In this document: positions 32,989 through 41,645 of the stretch, piece by piece
Layout: each line of letters starts with the position of its first letter
Position numbering within the stretch: the first letter of the stretch is position 1
Origin: Aquipuribacter sp. SD81
Lineage (GTDB): Bacteria > Actinomycetota > Actinomycetes > Actinomycetales > JBBAYJ01
DNA length: 64,000 bases
Direction of reading: 5' to 3'
Assembly (NCBI RefSeq): GCF_037153975.1
Contig: NZ_JBBAYJ010000016.1
Coordinates: 29,725 to 93,724, forward strand
Translations under genes and position numbers: made by a program
Notes under the pieces: model-generated
What the model was told of the DNA's origin: nothing
Seen by the model: only the letters and a program-made list of their open reading frames with translations
Database searches by the model: none

Positions 32989-34658
32989 GCCGACACGTCC
33001 GCAGAGGCAGGCGACGCCGTCTCCGCGTCGGACTCGTCCAACGACTGCGCGAGCTGGTCGCGCGCCGCGAGGTCGATCGCTTCGAGGGACTCGACAGGGT
33101 TGGTGACGGCGTCCAGGTTGATGCGCTCCGCCGCAGCGACGCCCCCGCCGTCGGGGGCGTCTGCGCCACGGATGGTGGCGGGGTCGACGGCGCGCCACTT
33201 CTTGTTCGTGTCGTTCAAGCTCCCCTCGACCGACGTGAGCGTCACCTGCACGGGGATGCCCGGACGTCCGCCGACCTTGATGAGGAACTTGCCCTGCCCC
33301 GGTGGCGCGGTGGCGTCGCCGACCGCCGAGTCCCACGACGGGGGAGTGGTCCAGCTCGTCACGAGGTCCCGCTCGGCGCGCGACATGCCCACCGCGGAGG
33401 TGAGCATCGGGATCTCGGCCGACGGCAGCCCGCCGCAGATGACCATGCCGGCCCGCTCGACGAAGCCGCGTGCCTTCATCCGGTCCTCCTCGCTCGGCAG
33501 CGCGAGCAGGTCGCTCATGGTGTGCGACACCATCGCCATCCCGACGCCGCGCTGCCGATTCAGTCGAGTGAGGGCGTCGACGCGGTCGACGATGCCTCGC
33601 CCCGCACGCAGGGCGCGCCAGAGCTCGTCGAGGACGACGAAGTAGTGCCGTCTCGGCTCGAGGCCGGCGTCGGCCAGGGCGTGCGCGACGTTGATCGCGC
33701 CGAATCCGGTCGACCAGCACGCGAGCAGGACGGCGGCCTGCAGGTCGGTCTCCCCGTCGCCGATCGCGCTGACGTCGAAGGCGACCGGACGGTCGCGGCG
33801 CATCGGCGCGGTCGTCGGCGCGGCGAAGATCCGCCCGAAGCGGCCGCCCTCGACGAGGGCGACGAGCGACGCCTCGAGCCCTTCGGTGACCGCTCGGTAC
33901 CGGTCGATGTCGCCTCGGTCGAGCGCGACCTGTCGCACGTCCGCCGGCGCGGAGCGCAGCACCTCGACGAGGTCACCCAGCACGGGCACGGCGCCACGGT
34001 CGACCGTCCGGTCGTCGAGGACGCGCAGTGCGCGGTCGAGGATCGCCTCCTCGCGGTCGCTGGGGGGAGCGGCGCGCGCGATGGTCAGCAGGGCGCTCAC
34101 GGTGGTGAGCCGACGGCCATGGGCGTCGGCGAGCACCTCCTCCCGCGCTCGGCCCGTGAGGCGGCGTGCCGCCGCGGTCGACTCGCCGGGGTCGAGGACG
34201 TTGAGGTGCCCGCGGCCACGCCCGAGGGGCAGCACGTCGCCGCCCATGGCGGTGATGAGGTCGAGGTAGTCGGGCTTGAGGTCGCCGAGGACGAGCGGCA
34301 GCACGCCGTAGCCGGCGAGGCCGAGAGCCATCCGCCGCACGACCGTCGACTTGCCGAGCCCGGGAAGGCCGAGGACGAACGCGCTCGGGTTGGCGATGAG
34401 GTTGGCGCGGCGGAACCACGAGATGGGGTCGCACCCGACGGTCGCCCCGCTGATGAGGTTCTGGCCGAGCGGCACCCCGACGATTGGCGACCCGGTGCCC
34501 GCGGCGAAGGGGTAGAGCCCACACACTTGCACCGTCGTCCCTCGGAACTCGGGTGCCGGCTCGACGAGTGCGGCTGCTCCCCGGCCGGGTCCGGTCCAGC
34601 CGCGTGGACCGGGTCGCCGGCCTCCTCGCGGCGGGGTCGCTCGACGGCGGAGGCTCAC
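32985..34658 (-). CDS. VirB4-type conjugation ATPase
   Basis: A 557-residue protein from GTG 34658. Walker A GLPGLGKST is at 97-105 and Walker B YFVVLDELWRAL near 335-346; the segment VGMAMVSHTMSDLLAL follows, as in VirB4/TraC ATPases that drive pilus assembly and transfer. It lacks the long N-terminal domain of proteobacterial VirB4, as usual for actinobacterial T4SS. Start and stop overlap neighbouring genes by 4 bp on both sides. Confidence 0.85.
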   Translation of the reverse strand: MSLRRRATPPRGGRRPGPRGWTGPGRGAAALVEPAPEFRGTTVQVCGLYPFAAGTGSPIVGVPLGQNLISGATVGCDPISWFRRANLIANPSAFVLGLPGLGKSTVVRRMALGLAGYGVLPLVLGDLKPDYLDLITAMGGDVLPLGRGRGHLNVLDPGESTAAARRLTGRAREEVLADAHGRRLTTVSALLTIARAAPPSDREEAILDRALRVLDDRTVDRGAVPVLGDLVEVLRSAPADVRQVALDRGDIDRYRAVTEGLEASLVALVEGGRFGRIFAAPTTAPMRRDRPVAFDVSAIGDGETDLQAAVLLACWSTGFGAINVAHALADAGLEPRRHYFVVLDELWRALRAGRGIVDRVDALTRLNRQRGVGMAMVSHTMSDLLALPSEEDRMKARGFVERAGMVICGGLPSAEIPMLTSAVGMSRAERDLVTSWTTPPSWDSAVGDATAPPGQGKFLIKVGGRPGIPVQVTLTSVEGSLNDTNKKWRAVDPATIRGADAPDGGGVAAAERINLDAVTNPVESLEAIDLAARDQLAQSLDESDAETASPASADVSA

Positions 34659-36166
34659 AGCGCGCTCCGGATGGAGGTCGGCAGCGCCGAGTGCGCCGGC
34701 AGGACCAGACCGAGGGGGAGCGACGCGGCGAACCCCACGTCCTGCGAGCCGTACATCGGCCGGAGCTGCAGGCGGGCGGACGCCGACAGCATGTCGATCG
34801 CGGCGATGGCGTCAGGCAGCCGGTCCTCTTCCGCGACCGTGGCCGTCACGAGCAGCGAGAAGTCGACGAGCCCGGCGCCAAGGGCCTCCTCCGCCGCAGT
34901 CGCGGCGGCGGACCGCTGCTCGCTGATGGCCCGTGCAGACGGGCGGTCGCTGACCGTCGCCCGGAAGTCGGCAGCTCTCTTGTCGATCTCGACGATGCGC
35001 GCCGCGCGAGCCGCGTCCAGGGGACGAAAGACGAGCGTCACGCGCTTGCGGTCCACGTCGGGGTGCGGGTTCAGCAGGCCGTGCAGCACCGAGCTGTACA
35101 CCTCGCCGCGTGGCGGTGCGGTCATCGCCCAGGTGACCGAGAGGGCGCTGTCGTGCCGGTACGTCGACCAGGTCGCCTCCGTCGCGGCGGGTCCTACGTC
35201 ACTCCAGCGCAGCTCGGGCACGGACCGGTCGTGACGCGCCTCGTCGAGCGTCAGCGCCGTCGACGGGTCGTAGGCGACGCGGACGAACTCGCAGAGCTCC
35301 TGCGCTCCGACCGGCCGGACGCCGCCGGCGCCCGTGGCGAGCAGCCCCTGGCTGACGACGGGCAGGCGGGAGGCGAGGTCGCGGCCGACCTCAGCCGCCG
35401 TCCGTCGGCGCGCCCCCGGCCGCGGGGCGGCAGAGAAGGTGAGGGTCACCCACGCGCGGATGGTGGCCGAGCCCTCCGGGTAGCGCGTGACGACCTCAGA
35501 CAACATGGCGAGGGCGACGGCCGGCGCGTCCGCGGCGGCCTGCTTCTCGACCTCCTGCTTGAGTCGACTGCCCGAGTCCGGCGCCGTCTCGACCGTCACG
35601 CTCGCACCCACGAGCCCCGCCTCGGAGCCGATGGACGCAAGCCAGGCCCCCCACTGCGCGACCCACAGGTCGACCTGCTCGGCGTCGACGAGCGAGGCGC
35701 CGTCCGGCTCGGTGGCGAAGACGACGGAGTAGTGGCCGGTCGAGGGCACGCGCAGCAGGGCGAAGTGGCGGCCCCACGAGTCGGTCCACTCGCTCAGCTG
35801 CGACGCGGCGAGCAGGCCGGGCAACTGGTAGGTCCCCCACGGGGCCGACGACTGCGGTCCCGACCGGTACAGGTGCAAGCCGCGTCGGCGCCCGATCCGC
35901 CACAGCCCCCACCGTCCGAGTCGCTCGGCGGCCGTGGCGCCGTGGCGGTCCCGGAGGGCGAGCAGCGCGAGGGCCGACGCGAAGAGGACTGCTGTCGGGA
36001 CCGTGGCGCGGAAGCCTCCCGTGAACCACGTGATGATGAGGCTGACGAGCCCGACGAAGAGCACGAGGGTGCCGAGGGCGCCCATCCCGAGCAGGCCCGG
36101 TGTCGTCGGGCGCCGCCAGTTGCCGTACGTGCGTGGGCGGGTGCTCGCCGTCTCAGCGACTGCCAT
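34655..36166 (-). CDS. SCO6880 family T4SS protein (PrgI/VirB3-like region)
   Basis: A 503-residue protein. Two membrane helices at about 25-50 and 55-72 are followed by a large soluble part, the form of SCO6880 proteins, which in actinobacteria fuse or replace the VirB3/PrgI component and the N-terminal half of VirB4. No Walker motif is present. I chose ATG 36166 (GGGGGA upstream); ATG 36178 is possible. Either overlaps the upstream TrbL-like gene. Confidence 0.78.
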   Translation of the reverse strand: MAVAETASTRPRTYGNWRRPTTPGLLGMGALGTLVLFVGLVSLIITWFTGGFRATVPTAVLFASALALLALRDRHGATAAERLGRWGLWRIGRRRGLHLYRSGPQSSAPWGTYQLPGLLAASQLSEWTDSWGRHFALLRVPSTGHYSVVFATEPDGASLVDAEQVDLWVAQWGAWLASIGSEAGLVGASVTVETAPDSGSRLKQEVEKQAAADAPAVALAMLSEVVTRYPEGSATIRAWVTLTFSAAPRPGARRRTAAEVGRDLASRLPVVSQGLLATGAGGVRPVGAQELCEFVRVAYDPSTALTLDEARHDRSVPELRWSDVGPAATEATWSTYRHDSALSVTWAMTAPPRGEVYSSVLHGLLNPHPDVDRKRVTLVFRPLDAARAARIVEIDKRAADFRATVSDRPSARAISEQRSAAATAAEEALGAGLVDFSLLVTATVAEEDRLPDAIAAIDMLSASARLQLRPMYGSQDVGFAASLPLGLVLPAHSALPTSIRSAL

Positions 36167-37490
36167 GAGGTCCCCCATCGGCTCCAGATGCCGCGCTGTC
36201 GGCCGACTGCTTGAGCGCGTTGACGGTCTGGACGGTCAACCTCGTTGCCGTCACGGCTGCGGCGGTCACGGGACCGCCCGCGGCTGCGGCGGCGGCCGGG
36301 ACACGGGCGGCGGTGGCGCCGGTCGCGCTCGTGGTTGCCCCGCTCGTGGTTGCCCCGCTCGTGGTCGCCCCGCCACGTGAGGCGCTGCCAGCCGCTCCCG
36401 CGCCCGACGGCTCGCTCGGCGGGCGCGCGGCTGAGGCGCCCTGGCTCGAGCCAGAGCCTGCCGACACGCGCGAGCCAGAGGGGCCGCTGGAGCCGGCTGC
36501 GCCGCTCCGGCCACTGCGCGCGAACGCGGCGCCGCTCGGCATGGCGCCCATGGCAGCGACGGCGAGTCCCGCTCCTGCGCCGCTCGAGGACGCGGCCATG
36601 ATGCCGACGGCGGGCGTGACGAACCGCATGAGAGCCGGCAGCGCGAGGATGGCGAGCACCATCATCGTGACGCCGACGAGTACGTCGAGCATGCCCGCGC
36701 CTGCCTCGTCGCCGAACAGGTCGGCGCCGGACAAGCGGAAGGCCGTTGCGTACACGATGGCGGCGGCCGGCTTGTAGAGGATGAAGGCCAGCAGCCACGC
36801 GCAGCACCGACGGAACCACGTGCGTCCCGTCTCGGTGGTCGTGAAGGCGGCCGACAGCGGGAAGATCCCGGCGAGGATCACGAGCATCCCCGACCTGACG
36901 ATCATGAGGATGATCTGGACGCACGAGGTCACGATCCCCGCGACGCCGAGCACGATCACGAGGAGCGCGGGGAGGCCGTCGCCCACCGCGGTCGGCGTGA
37001 TGAGCGGCGTCAGGAGCAGGGCGCCGAGGTTCTCGCCGAAGTCGGTGCCGACCGTCGAGCGGTCGATGATCCACTCTGCGAAGGCGTCCGCCGCCTGCAC
37101 GGCCAGGGCGATGACGGCAAGGCCGGACCCGGACACGACGGCGAGCGTCATGAGGGAGCGGAGGACGTCTCGACCTGGCTCTGCTCGGCGCTCCCACGCC
37201 ATGCGGGCACCGCCCACGGTGACCGACAGGACTGCCGCGGTGGCCATGTACCACCACAGCGACCCCTGGATGAAGGCGACGGCGTCGGACGGGTTGTTGC
37301 CCGACGTCGTGAGGTTGGGCGTCCCGATGTCCACCCACAGCGTCGACAGCGACGTCAGGACGGCCCCGACGGCGTCACCGACCGCCACGGCCAGCCGAGC
37401 CAGCGTGTCCGTCAGCACCTCGGCTGCGACCTCCTGCAGCTGGCAGTCGACCTGCCAGACCTCGCACTGCGGAGCCGCGGGCGTCGTCAC
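36153..37490 (-). CDS. VirB6/TrbL-like polytopic membrane protein
   Basis: A 445-residue protein from GTG 37490 (GTGA overlap with the upstream gene). Six or seven hydrophobic helices between about residues 75 and 300, with the internal motif ILAGIFPLSAAFTTTETGR, identify a TrbL/VirB6-like channel component. The C-terminal 140 residues are a Ser/Gly/Ala/Thr-rich tail that includes three GATTS repeats encoded by a 15-bp tandem repeat (36327-36371). Confidence 0.82.
   Translation of the reverse strand: MTTPAAPQCEVWQVDCQLQEVAAEVLTDTLARLAVAVGDAVGAVLTSLSTLWVDIGTPNLTTSGNNPSDAVAFIQGSLWWYMATAAVLSVTVGGARMAWERRAEPGRDVLRSLMTLAVVSGSGLAVIALAVQAADAFAEWIIDRSTVGTDFGENLGALLLTPLITPTAVGDGLPALLVIVLGVAGIVTSCVQIILMIVRSGMLVILAGIFPLSAAFTTTETGRTWFRRCCAWLLAFILYKPAAAIVYATAFRLSGADLFGDEAGAGMLDVLVGVTMMVLAILALPALMRFVTPAVGIMAASSSGAGAGLAVAAMGAMPSGAAFARSGRSGAAGSSGPSGSRVSAGSGSSQGASAARPPSEPSGAGAAGSASRGGATTSGATTSGATTSATGATAARVPAAAAAAGGPVTAAAVTATRLTVQTVNALKQSADSAASGADGGPHGSR
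36327..36371 (-). repeat. 15-bp tandem repeat in the TrbL-like gene
   Basis: Three copies of GCTCGTGGTTGCCCC (third with one T to C change) encode GATTS repeats in the C-terminal tail. Slippage could vary the copy number without a frameshift. Confidence 0.85.
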
Positions 37491-38242
37491 GTGCCGCTCC
37501 ACGGCACGTAGCCCGCGAGTCCGGGCAACGCCTGCACGCGGGGGAAGGGAGCGCCCGCGCGGCTGTAGACCAGCCGCCAGTCGCCGCGTTCCCAGCGGAG
37601 GGTCATCGGTGCGTGGGCGTACACGCCCTGCTGATCGGCGACGCCGAGGACGGCGAGGTCGATGACGGTCTCGTCCTCGGTCCACGACAGGAACGAGAAG
37701 CCGGCCAGCTGGAACGGCGCCCCCGAGGTCGCCGGCATCGGGGGCGCATCTGAGAGGTTGTCGAGGGCCACGTCGCGGCCCGGGCCCTCGGCGGCGAGAT
37801 CCTCGGCGAGCACCCGGCCGCCGTCGGGGAGCGTCGTCGCCGCCAGGGCGTTCACTGCCGCGTACAGCGCGCCAATCGGCGTGCGAGCGAAGCACGACCT
37901 GACCGGCTCGGTGAGCGCCGGGCCGTGGACCTCCGGCGCGGTCGGGGCGACCACACGTCCGACGAGCTCCCACTCCGTGTCCGTCGGGGTGGTCCGCGGC
38001 ACGGCCTGGTCCGAGGCGGGCAGGTCGCACTCGGCGGCGTCGGTCGTGTCTTGTTCGGTGTCCATCGCGGACGCCCCGGCGACCGGTGGCTCCTCCGCCG
38101 TCGGCTGTCGCTGGCCCGGGTCAGCAGTCGGCAGGACCAGCGCCACGACGGCCGCGACCAGCAGCGCGGCGACGAAGACCGCCGCTACGACGAAGCCGCG
38201 GCGTCGCGGCGAGCCGGCCGCCTCGTCGTTCGTGTCCGTCAT
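37487..38242 (-). CDS. VirB8/TcpC-like conjugation protein
   Basis: A 251-residue protein with a single N-terminal membrane helix (about 17-40), a Pro/Glu linker and a soluble C-terminal domain of about 150 residues (LYAAVNALAATTLPDGG; VYAHAPMTLRWERGDWRLVY). The topology and operon position match VirB8/TcpC-type scaffold proteins that bridge membrane and cell wall. RBS GGGGGA precedes ATG 38242. Identification is by layout more than by motif. Confidence 0.65.
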   Translation of the reverse strand: MTDTNDEAAGSPRRRGFVVAAVFVAALLVAAVVALVLPTADPGQRQPTAEEPPVAGASAMDTEQDTTDAAECDLPASDQAVPRTTPTDTEWELVGRVVAPTAPEVHGPALTEPVRSCFARTPIGALYAAVNALAATTLPDGGRVLAEDLAAEGPGRDVALDNLSDAPPMPATSGAPFQLAGFSFLSWTEDETVIDLAVLGVADQQGVYAHAPMTLRWERGDWRLVYSRAGAPFPRVQALPGLAGYVPWSGT

Positions 38243-38271
38243 CAGATCCCCCGTCCCCCTTGCCCGGCGCC

Positions 38272-38535
38272 TCAGACGAGGGCGGTCACGAAGCCGGACG
38301 CCGCGCCCACCACGACACAGCCGGCGAGGACGGTGCCGAGCTTGCCGATGTGCTCACCGCCCTCGCCCCGGCGACTCGAGATGATCATCGCGATGCCGGC
38401 GAAGATGACCCCCGCCACGCAGATCACGAGCGCACCCCACGACACCCAGTTGAGGATCGTGAGGAACTGCGCCGACCCGGGCGGAGCCCCCGGTGTGGGG
38501 ACCGGGGCGAGCGGGACGTTGAGCAGACCGTTCAC
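38272..38535 (-). CDS. VirB2/TrbC-like small membrane protein (pilin-like)
   Basis: An 87-residue protein from GTG 38535 with AGGAAGGA upstream. Two hydrophobic helices (about 28-52 and 65-85) joined by a polar turn are the pattern of TrbC/VirB2 pilin-type subunits. First gene of the reverse T4SS operon, starting from the 38536-38677 promoter region. Confidence 0.7.
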   Translation of the reverse strand: MNGLLNVPLAPVPTPGAPPGSAQFLTILNWVSWGALVICVAGVIFAGIAMIISSRRGEGGEHIGKLGTVLAGCVVVGAASGFVTALV

Positions 38536-38609
38536 GGCTGTTCCTTCCTGCCGGTGCTGTCGGAAGTCGTCCGTTCACATCTGACGACAGGGCTGGACGC
38601 TACGCCGTT

Positions 38610-38629
38610 CTGTACACCACAGTCTACAG
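38610..38629. promoter_or_regulatory. Inverted repeat between divergent T4SS operons
   Basis: CTGTA (38610-38614) and TACAG (38625-38629) separated by 10 bp lie in the 142-bp space between the pilin-like gene and the HTH gene. A plausible site for the XRE or HTH regulator; it is also the most AT-rich part of the interval. Confidence 0.35.
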
Positions 38630-38677
38630 GCAGAGCTCATTGTCTTCTGCGGTGGACCGCGGTGAGGAGCACAACGG

Positions 38678-38896
38678 ATGGCGCGCCATATCCACGAGCT
38701 ACTGGGGGACCTGCCCCGCCGGCTCTCGGTGCCGCAGGTCGCGGAGCTCCTCGGCGTGCGCGAGCCGACGGTCTACCGCTGGCTCCGCGACGGCGAGATC
38801 CCTGCCTACAAGGTTGGGTCCACATGGGTGATCCTTCGTGACGAGGTGTGCGACCACCTCGAGCTACGGCACAACCGGCACGGGGCCGAGGCGTGA
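38678..38896 (+). CDS. Excisionase-type helix-turn-helix DNA-binding protein
   Basis: A 72-residue protein with the MerR/Xis-like winged HTH (RRLSVPQVAELLGVREPTVY, WLRDGEIPAYKVGSTWVI). It is divergent from the T4SS operon and overlaps the lipoprotein start (GTGA), so it is more likely a local regulator of transfer genes than the excisionase, which sits next to int. Confidence 0.75.
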   Translation: MARHIHELLGDLPRRLSVPQVAELLGVREPTVYRWLRDGEIPAYKVGSTWVILRDEVCDHLELRHNRHGAEA

Positions 38897-39483
38897 CCGT
38901 CTCGACGGGCCCCGTCGGCTGGCGCGTCCTTGCTGTCGCCCTCGTCGCGTTGCCGCTCTCGGCCTGCGGGCCGGCGGACCCCACGACCGTCGCGATGGAG
39001 ACGCCAGCGTCCGCTACCGCTGTGGCGCGGGCGGTGGCGAGCGACGTCGGTCGCCTTGACGACTACCCGGCCAACGGCCACGACCATGCCGGCCCTGACG
39101 CGCACGTCGACCTTGAGTCGTCACCGATGGCGGTCCCGACCTGGGACGCGGCCACGGGCGACGCAGCGGTCCGAGCGGCCATCAGCGCAGTCACCGCCTA
39201 CGGCGCGGACGCCGATGCGGACGAGTGGTGGGGTGGTCTCGCTCCGCTCCTGTCGCCGTCCGCGCAGGCGGCCTACGCCGCGACGGACCCGACCAACGTC
39301 CCGATCGGCCTGGTGCGTTACGGCGTGCTCTCGGCCGAGGAGCCGCCGAGCGTGTTCGTCGTCGAGGTCGACGTCGGCACGGACGTCGGCGTCTACACGC
39401 TGCTCATGTCGCGCGCCGGAGCGGGCGAGCCGTGGCTCGTCGAGCGCTTCGTGCCGCCCGTGACCGACGCGGCCCAGCCGTGA
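38893..39483 (+). CDS. Conjugation-associated lipoprotein
   Basis: A 196-residue protein from GTG 38893. The N-terminal hydrophobic stretch ends in the lipobox ALPLSAC (Cys about 26). The C-terminal 130 residues (LLSPSAQAAYAATDPTNVP; VYTLLMSRAG) resemble the fold-type of small T4SS-associated periplasmic proteins that look like VirB8. GTGA overlaps on both sides couple it to the HTH and M23 genes. Confidence 0.65.
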   Translation: MTVSTGPVGWRVLAVALVALPLSACGPADPTTVAMETPASATAVARAVASDVGRLDDYPANGHDHAGPDAHVDLESSPMAVPTWDAATGDAAVRAAISAVTAYGADADADEWWGGLAPLLSPSAQAAYAATDPTNVPIGLVRYGVLSAEEPPSVFVVEVDVGTDVGVYTLLMSRAGAGEPWLVERFVPPVTDAAQP

Positions 39484-40472
39484 GGGGCCTCGTCGGGCTG
39501 CTGCTGGGCCTCACGCTCGCCTTCGCAGGAGGCGTCGGTGGCGTGGCGCTGGTTCCCCCGCCACCCACGGCGGCCTGCGGCATTCCGGTGGTGCTCGATC
39601 CGAGCGGAGCTCCGCTTGAGAGTGTCGCGGGTTACGGCCCCGAGCAATTGGGCAACGCCGCCGCCGTCCTGACCGCCGGAGGTGCGCTCGGCGTCCCCGC
39701 ACGGGGGCAGCTCATCGCCGTCATGACGGCGATGGGGGAGTCCGGTCTGCGCGTCCTCGACTACGGCGACGCGGTCGGGCCCGACAGCCGCGGTCTGTTC
39801 CAGCAACGGGACAACGGCGCGTGGGGCAGCTACGCGGACCGGATGGACCCGCTCATCTCGAGCACGAACTTCTACCGCGCCCTGCTCGCCGTCGACGGCT
39901 GGGAGTCGCTGCCGCCGACGATCGCCGCCCACCGCACCCAGCGGAACGCCGACCCCTACCACTACGAGCGCTACTGGCCCGCCGCCGTCGAGGTGGTGAG
40001 TGCCCTCACCGGGGACGTCGCGTTGAGCGGCTGCCAACCTGCGCCGCCGGGCGACATCACGACGGAGGGCTGGGTCAGGCCGGCGGCCGGTCGGCTCAGC
40101 AGCCCCTTCGGCTACCGCATCCACCCGATCACCGGCGTGCGCAAGCTCCACTCCGGCATGGACATCGCCGGGCCCTGCGGGACGCCGATCTACGCCGCCG
40201 GACCAGGGCTCGTCGTGCGCGCCGGCCCGGCGTCCAGCTACGGCACGCTCGTCGTCATCGACCACGGCGGCGGGGTCCTCACCCGCTACGCCCACATGTG
40301 GAACGAGGACGTCCTCGTCACTGTCGGCACGCCCGTCGCCGGCGGGACCGCGATCGGTCGCATCGGCAGCAACGGCATGAGCACCGGCTGCCACCTGCAC
40401 TTCGAGGTCCAACGTGGCGGGGAGTTCGTCGACCCGGCGCCGTTCCTGCGATCGCTCGGTGTGGTGGTCTGA
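39480..40472 (+). CDS. Bifunctional cell-wall hydrolase: lysozyme-like plus M23 peptidase (VirB1-like)
   Basis: A 330-residue secreted protein. After a signal-type helix (about 4-25), residues about 45-175 form a soluble lytic transglycosylase-like domain (MTAMGESGLRVLDYG, GLFQQRD). The C-terminal M23 peptidase has LHSGMDIAG (H and D metal ligands, near 223-230) and HLHFEV (near 303-308). Such proteins open peptidoglycan for the conjugation channel in Gram-positives. Confidence 0.85.
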   Translation: MRGLVGLLLGLTLAFAGGVGGVALVPPPPTAACGIPVVLDPSGAPLESVAGYGPEQLGNAAAVLTAGGALGVPARGQLIAVMTAMGESGLRVLDYGDAVGPDSRGLFQQRDNGAWGSYADRMDPLISSTNFYRALLAVDGWESLPPTIAAHRTQRNADPYHYERYWPAAVEVVSALTGDVALSGCQPAPPGDITTEGWVRPAAGRLSSPFGYRIHPITGVRKLHSGMDIAGPCGTPIYAAGPGLVVRAGPASSYGTLVVIDHGGGVLTRYAHMWNEDVLVTVGTPVAGGTAIGRIGSNGMSTGCHLHFEVQRGGEFVDPAPFLRSLGVVV

Positions 40473-40571
40473 CCCGCGCTCGGCACGCCGTCGGCACCTC
40501 TACGTTGATCACAGAGAGACACCTGAGCGGCGATACTTGCTGACGTCGCAGACCGCCGAGAGGAGCGAGGC

Positions 40572-41039
40572 ATGGCCGACAGCCCGGAGCCCCGCTCCCT
40601 GGCGTCCAAGCTCGACCACCTCTTCGCCAGCGTCCGCGCGCGTGGGGCAGACGAGCCCACCTACCGGGAGGTGGCGGCGGCCATCGCGGAGCAGGGCGGA
40701 CCGACCATCTCCCCGTCGTACATCTGGCAGCTCCGCACCGGGCTGAAGGACAACCCGACGCTCAAGCACCTGCAGGCGCTCGCCCGGTACTTCGGGGTCG
40801 AGACGGCGTACTTCTTCGACGACGCCGCGGCCGAGCGCATCGACGCCGAGCTCGCGCTGCTCACCGCTATGCGCGACGCCGGCGTTAGGTCGGTGGCCCT
40901 GCGCGCTGCGGGCCTGTCGCCGGAAAGCCTCGGTCTCGTCCGCGACGTGATCGACGGCGCGCGACGCCTCGAAGGGGAGTCGCGGCGGCGGGGCGGTGGT
41001 CGTCCACAGGCCACTGACGAGCCGACCGACGACATGTGA
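40572..41039 (+). CDS. XRE family transcriptional regulator
   Basis: A 155-residue protein with GAGGAG upstream. The N-terminal XRE domain (TISPSYIWQLRTGLKDNPTL, followed by LARYFGV) resembles EspR/BldD-like actinobacterial regulators; a helical C-terminus follows. It is 51 bp before the ImmA/IrrE gene; such pairs control a switch where the protease cleaves the repressor. Confidence 0.85.
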   Translation: MADSPEPRSLASKLDHLFASVRARGADEPTYREVAAAIAEQGGPTISPSYIWQLRTGLKDNPTLKHLQALARYFGVETAYFFDDAAAERIDAELALLTAMRDAGVRSVALRAAGLSPESLGLVRDVIDGARRLEGESRRRGGGRPQATDEPTDDM

Positions 41040-41096
41040 CAATCCGGGTGTAAGCCACTGTCACGAAGGTCAACCGGTCCGCAAGGGGCGGTGAGC

Positions 41097-41645
41097 ATGT
41101 CGATCGTCAGTCGTATCGCCCGCGGCCGCGCGGCGCGTTTCTCTGCCGACGCTGACCTACGCGCGCGCTGCGAGCGCCGTCTTGTGGACCTCGACGTCCC
41201 CGACCCGTTCGACCTCGACGTCTTTATCGAGCGGCTCATCACCGCCCGGGGACGTCCGCTTCTCCTCGTGCCATACCGCTTCGCTGTGGCAGGAGCACCG
41301 TGCGGTCTATGGGTCCCGCTGCCGGACGCCGACGTCGTCTTCGTCGAGGAGACGACGACCGGCGCTCAGCGCGACAACATCGTCGCGCACGAGATCGGCC
41401 ACCTGCTCGCGGACCACGAGCCGGATCCGGAGCTGGTGAGGGCCTACCGCGCGCGCCTGTTCCCCAGCCTCGACCCGTCCGTCGTCGACCGAGTCCTCGG
41501 GCGCACGTCGTACACGACGGCCCAGGAGCAGGAGGCGGAGGTCTTCGCCTGGCTGCTGCTCGGCCGCCGCGCGTGGGCGCCGCCTCGTGGCGACCATGGC
41601 GCCGAGGTCGGCCGGGCCCACCAGCTCTTCGGGCCCAGCCGGTGA
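41097..41645 (+). CDS. ImmA/IrrE family metallopeptidase
   Basis: A 182-residue zinc protease with HEIGH at about 98-102 and a downstream Glu-rich helix (QEQEAEVFAWLLL) that supplies the third ligand. ATG 41097 is preferred because AAGGGGCGG lies 8 bp upstream; GTG 41091 would be too close. ImmA/IrrE proteins cleave XRE-type repressors on DNA damage or other stress. Its stop overlaps the next GTG. Confidence 0.85.
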   Translation: MSIVSRIARGRAARFSADADLRARCERRLVDLDVPDPFDLDVFIERLITARGRPLLLVPYRFAVAGAPCGLWVPLPDADVVFVEETTTGAQRDNIVAHEIGHLLADHEPDPELVRAYRARLFPSLDPSVVDRVLGRTSYTTAQEQEAEVFAWLLLGRRAWAPPRGDHGAEVGRAHQLFGPSR

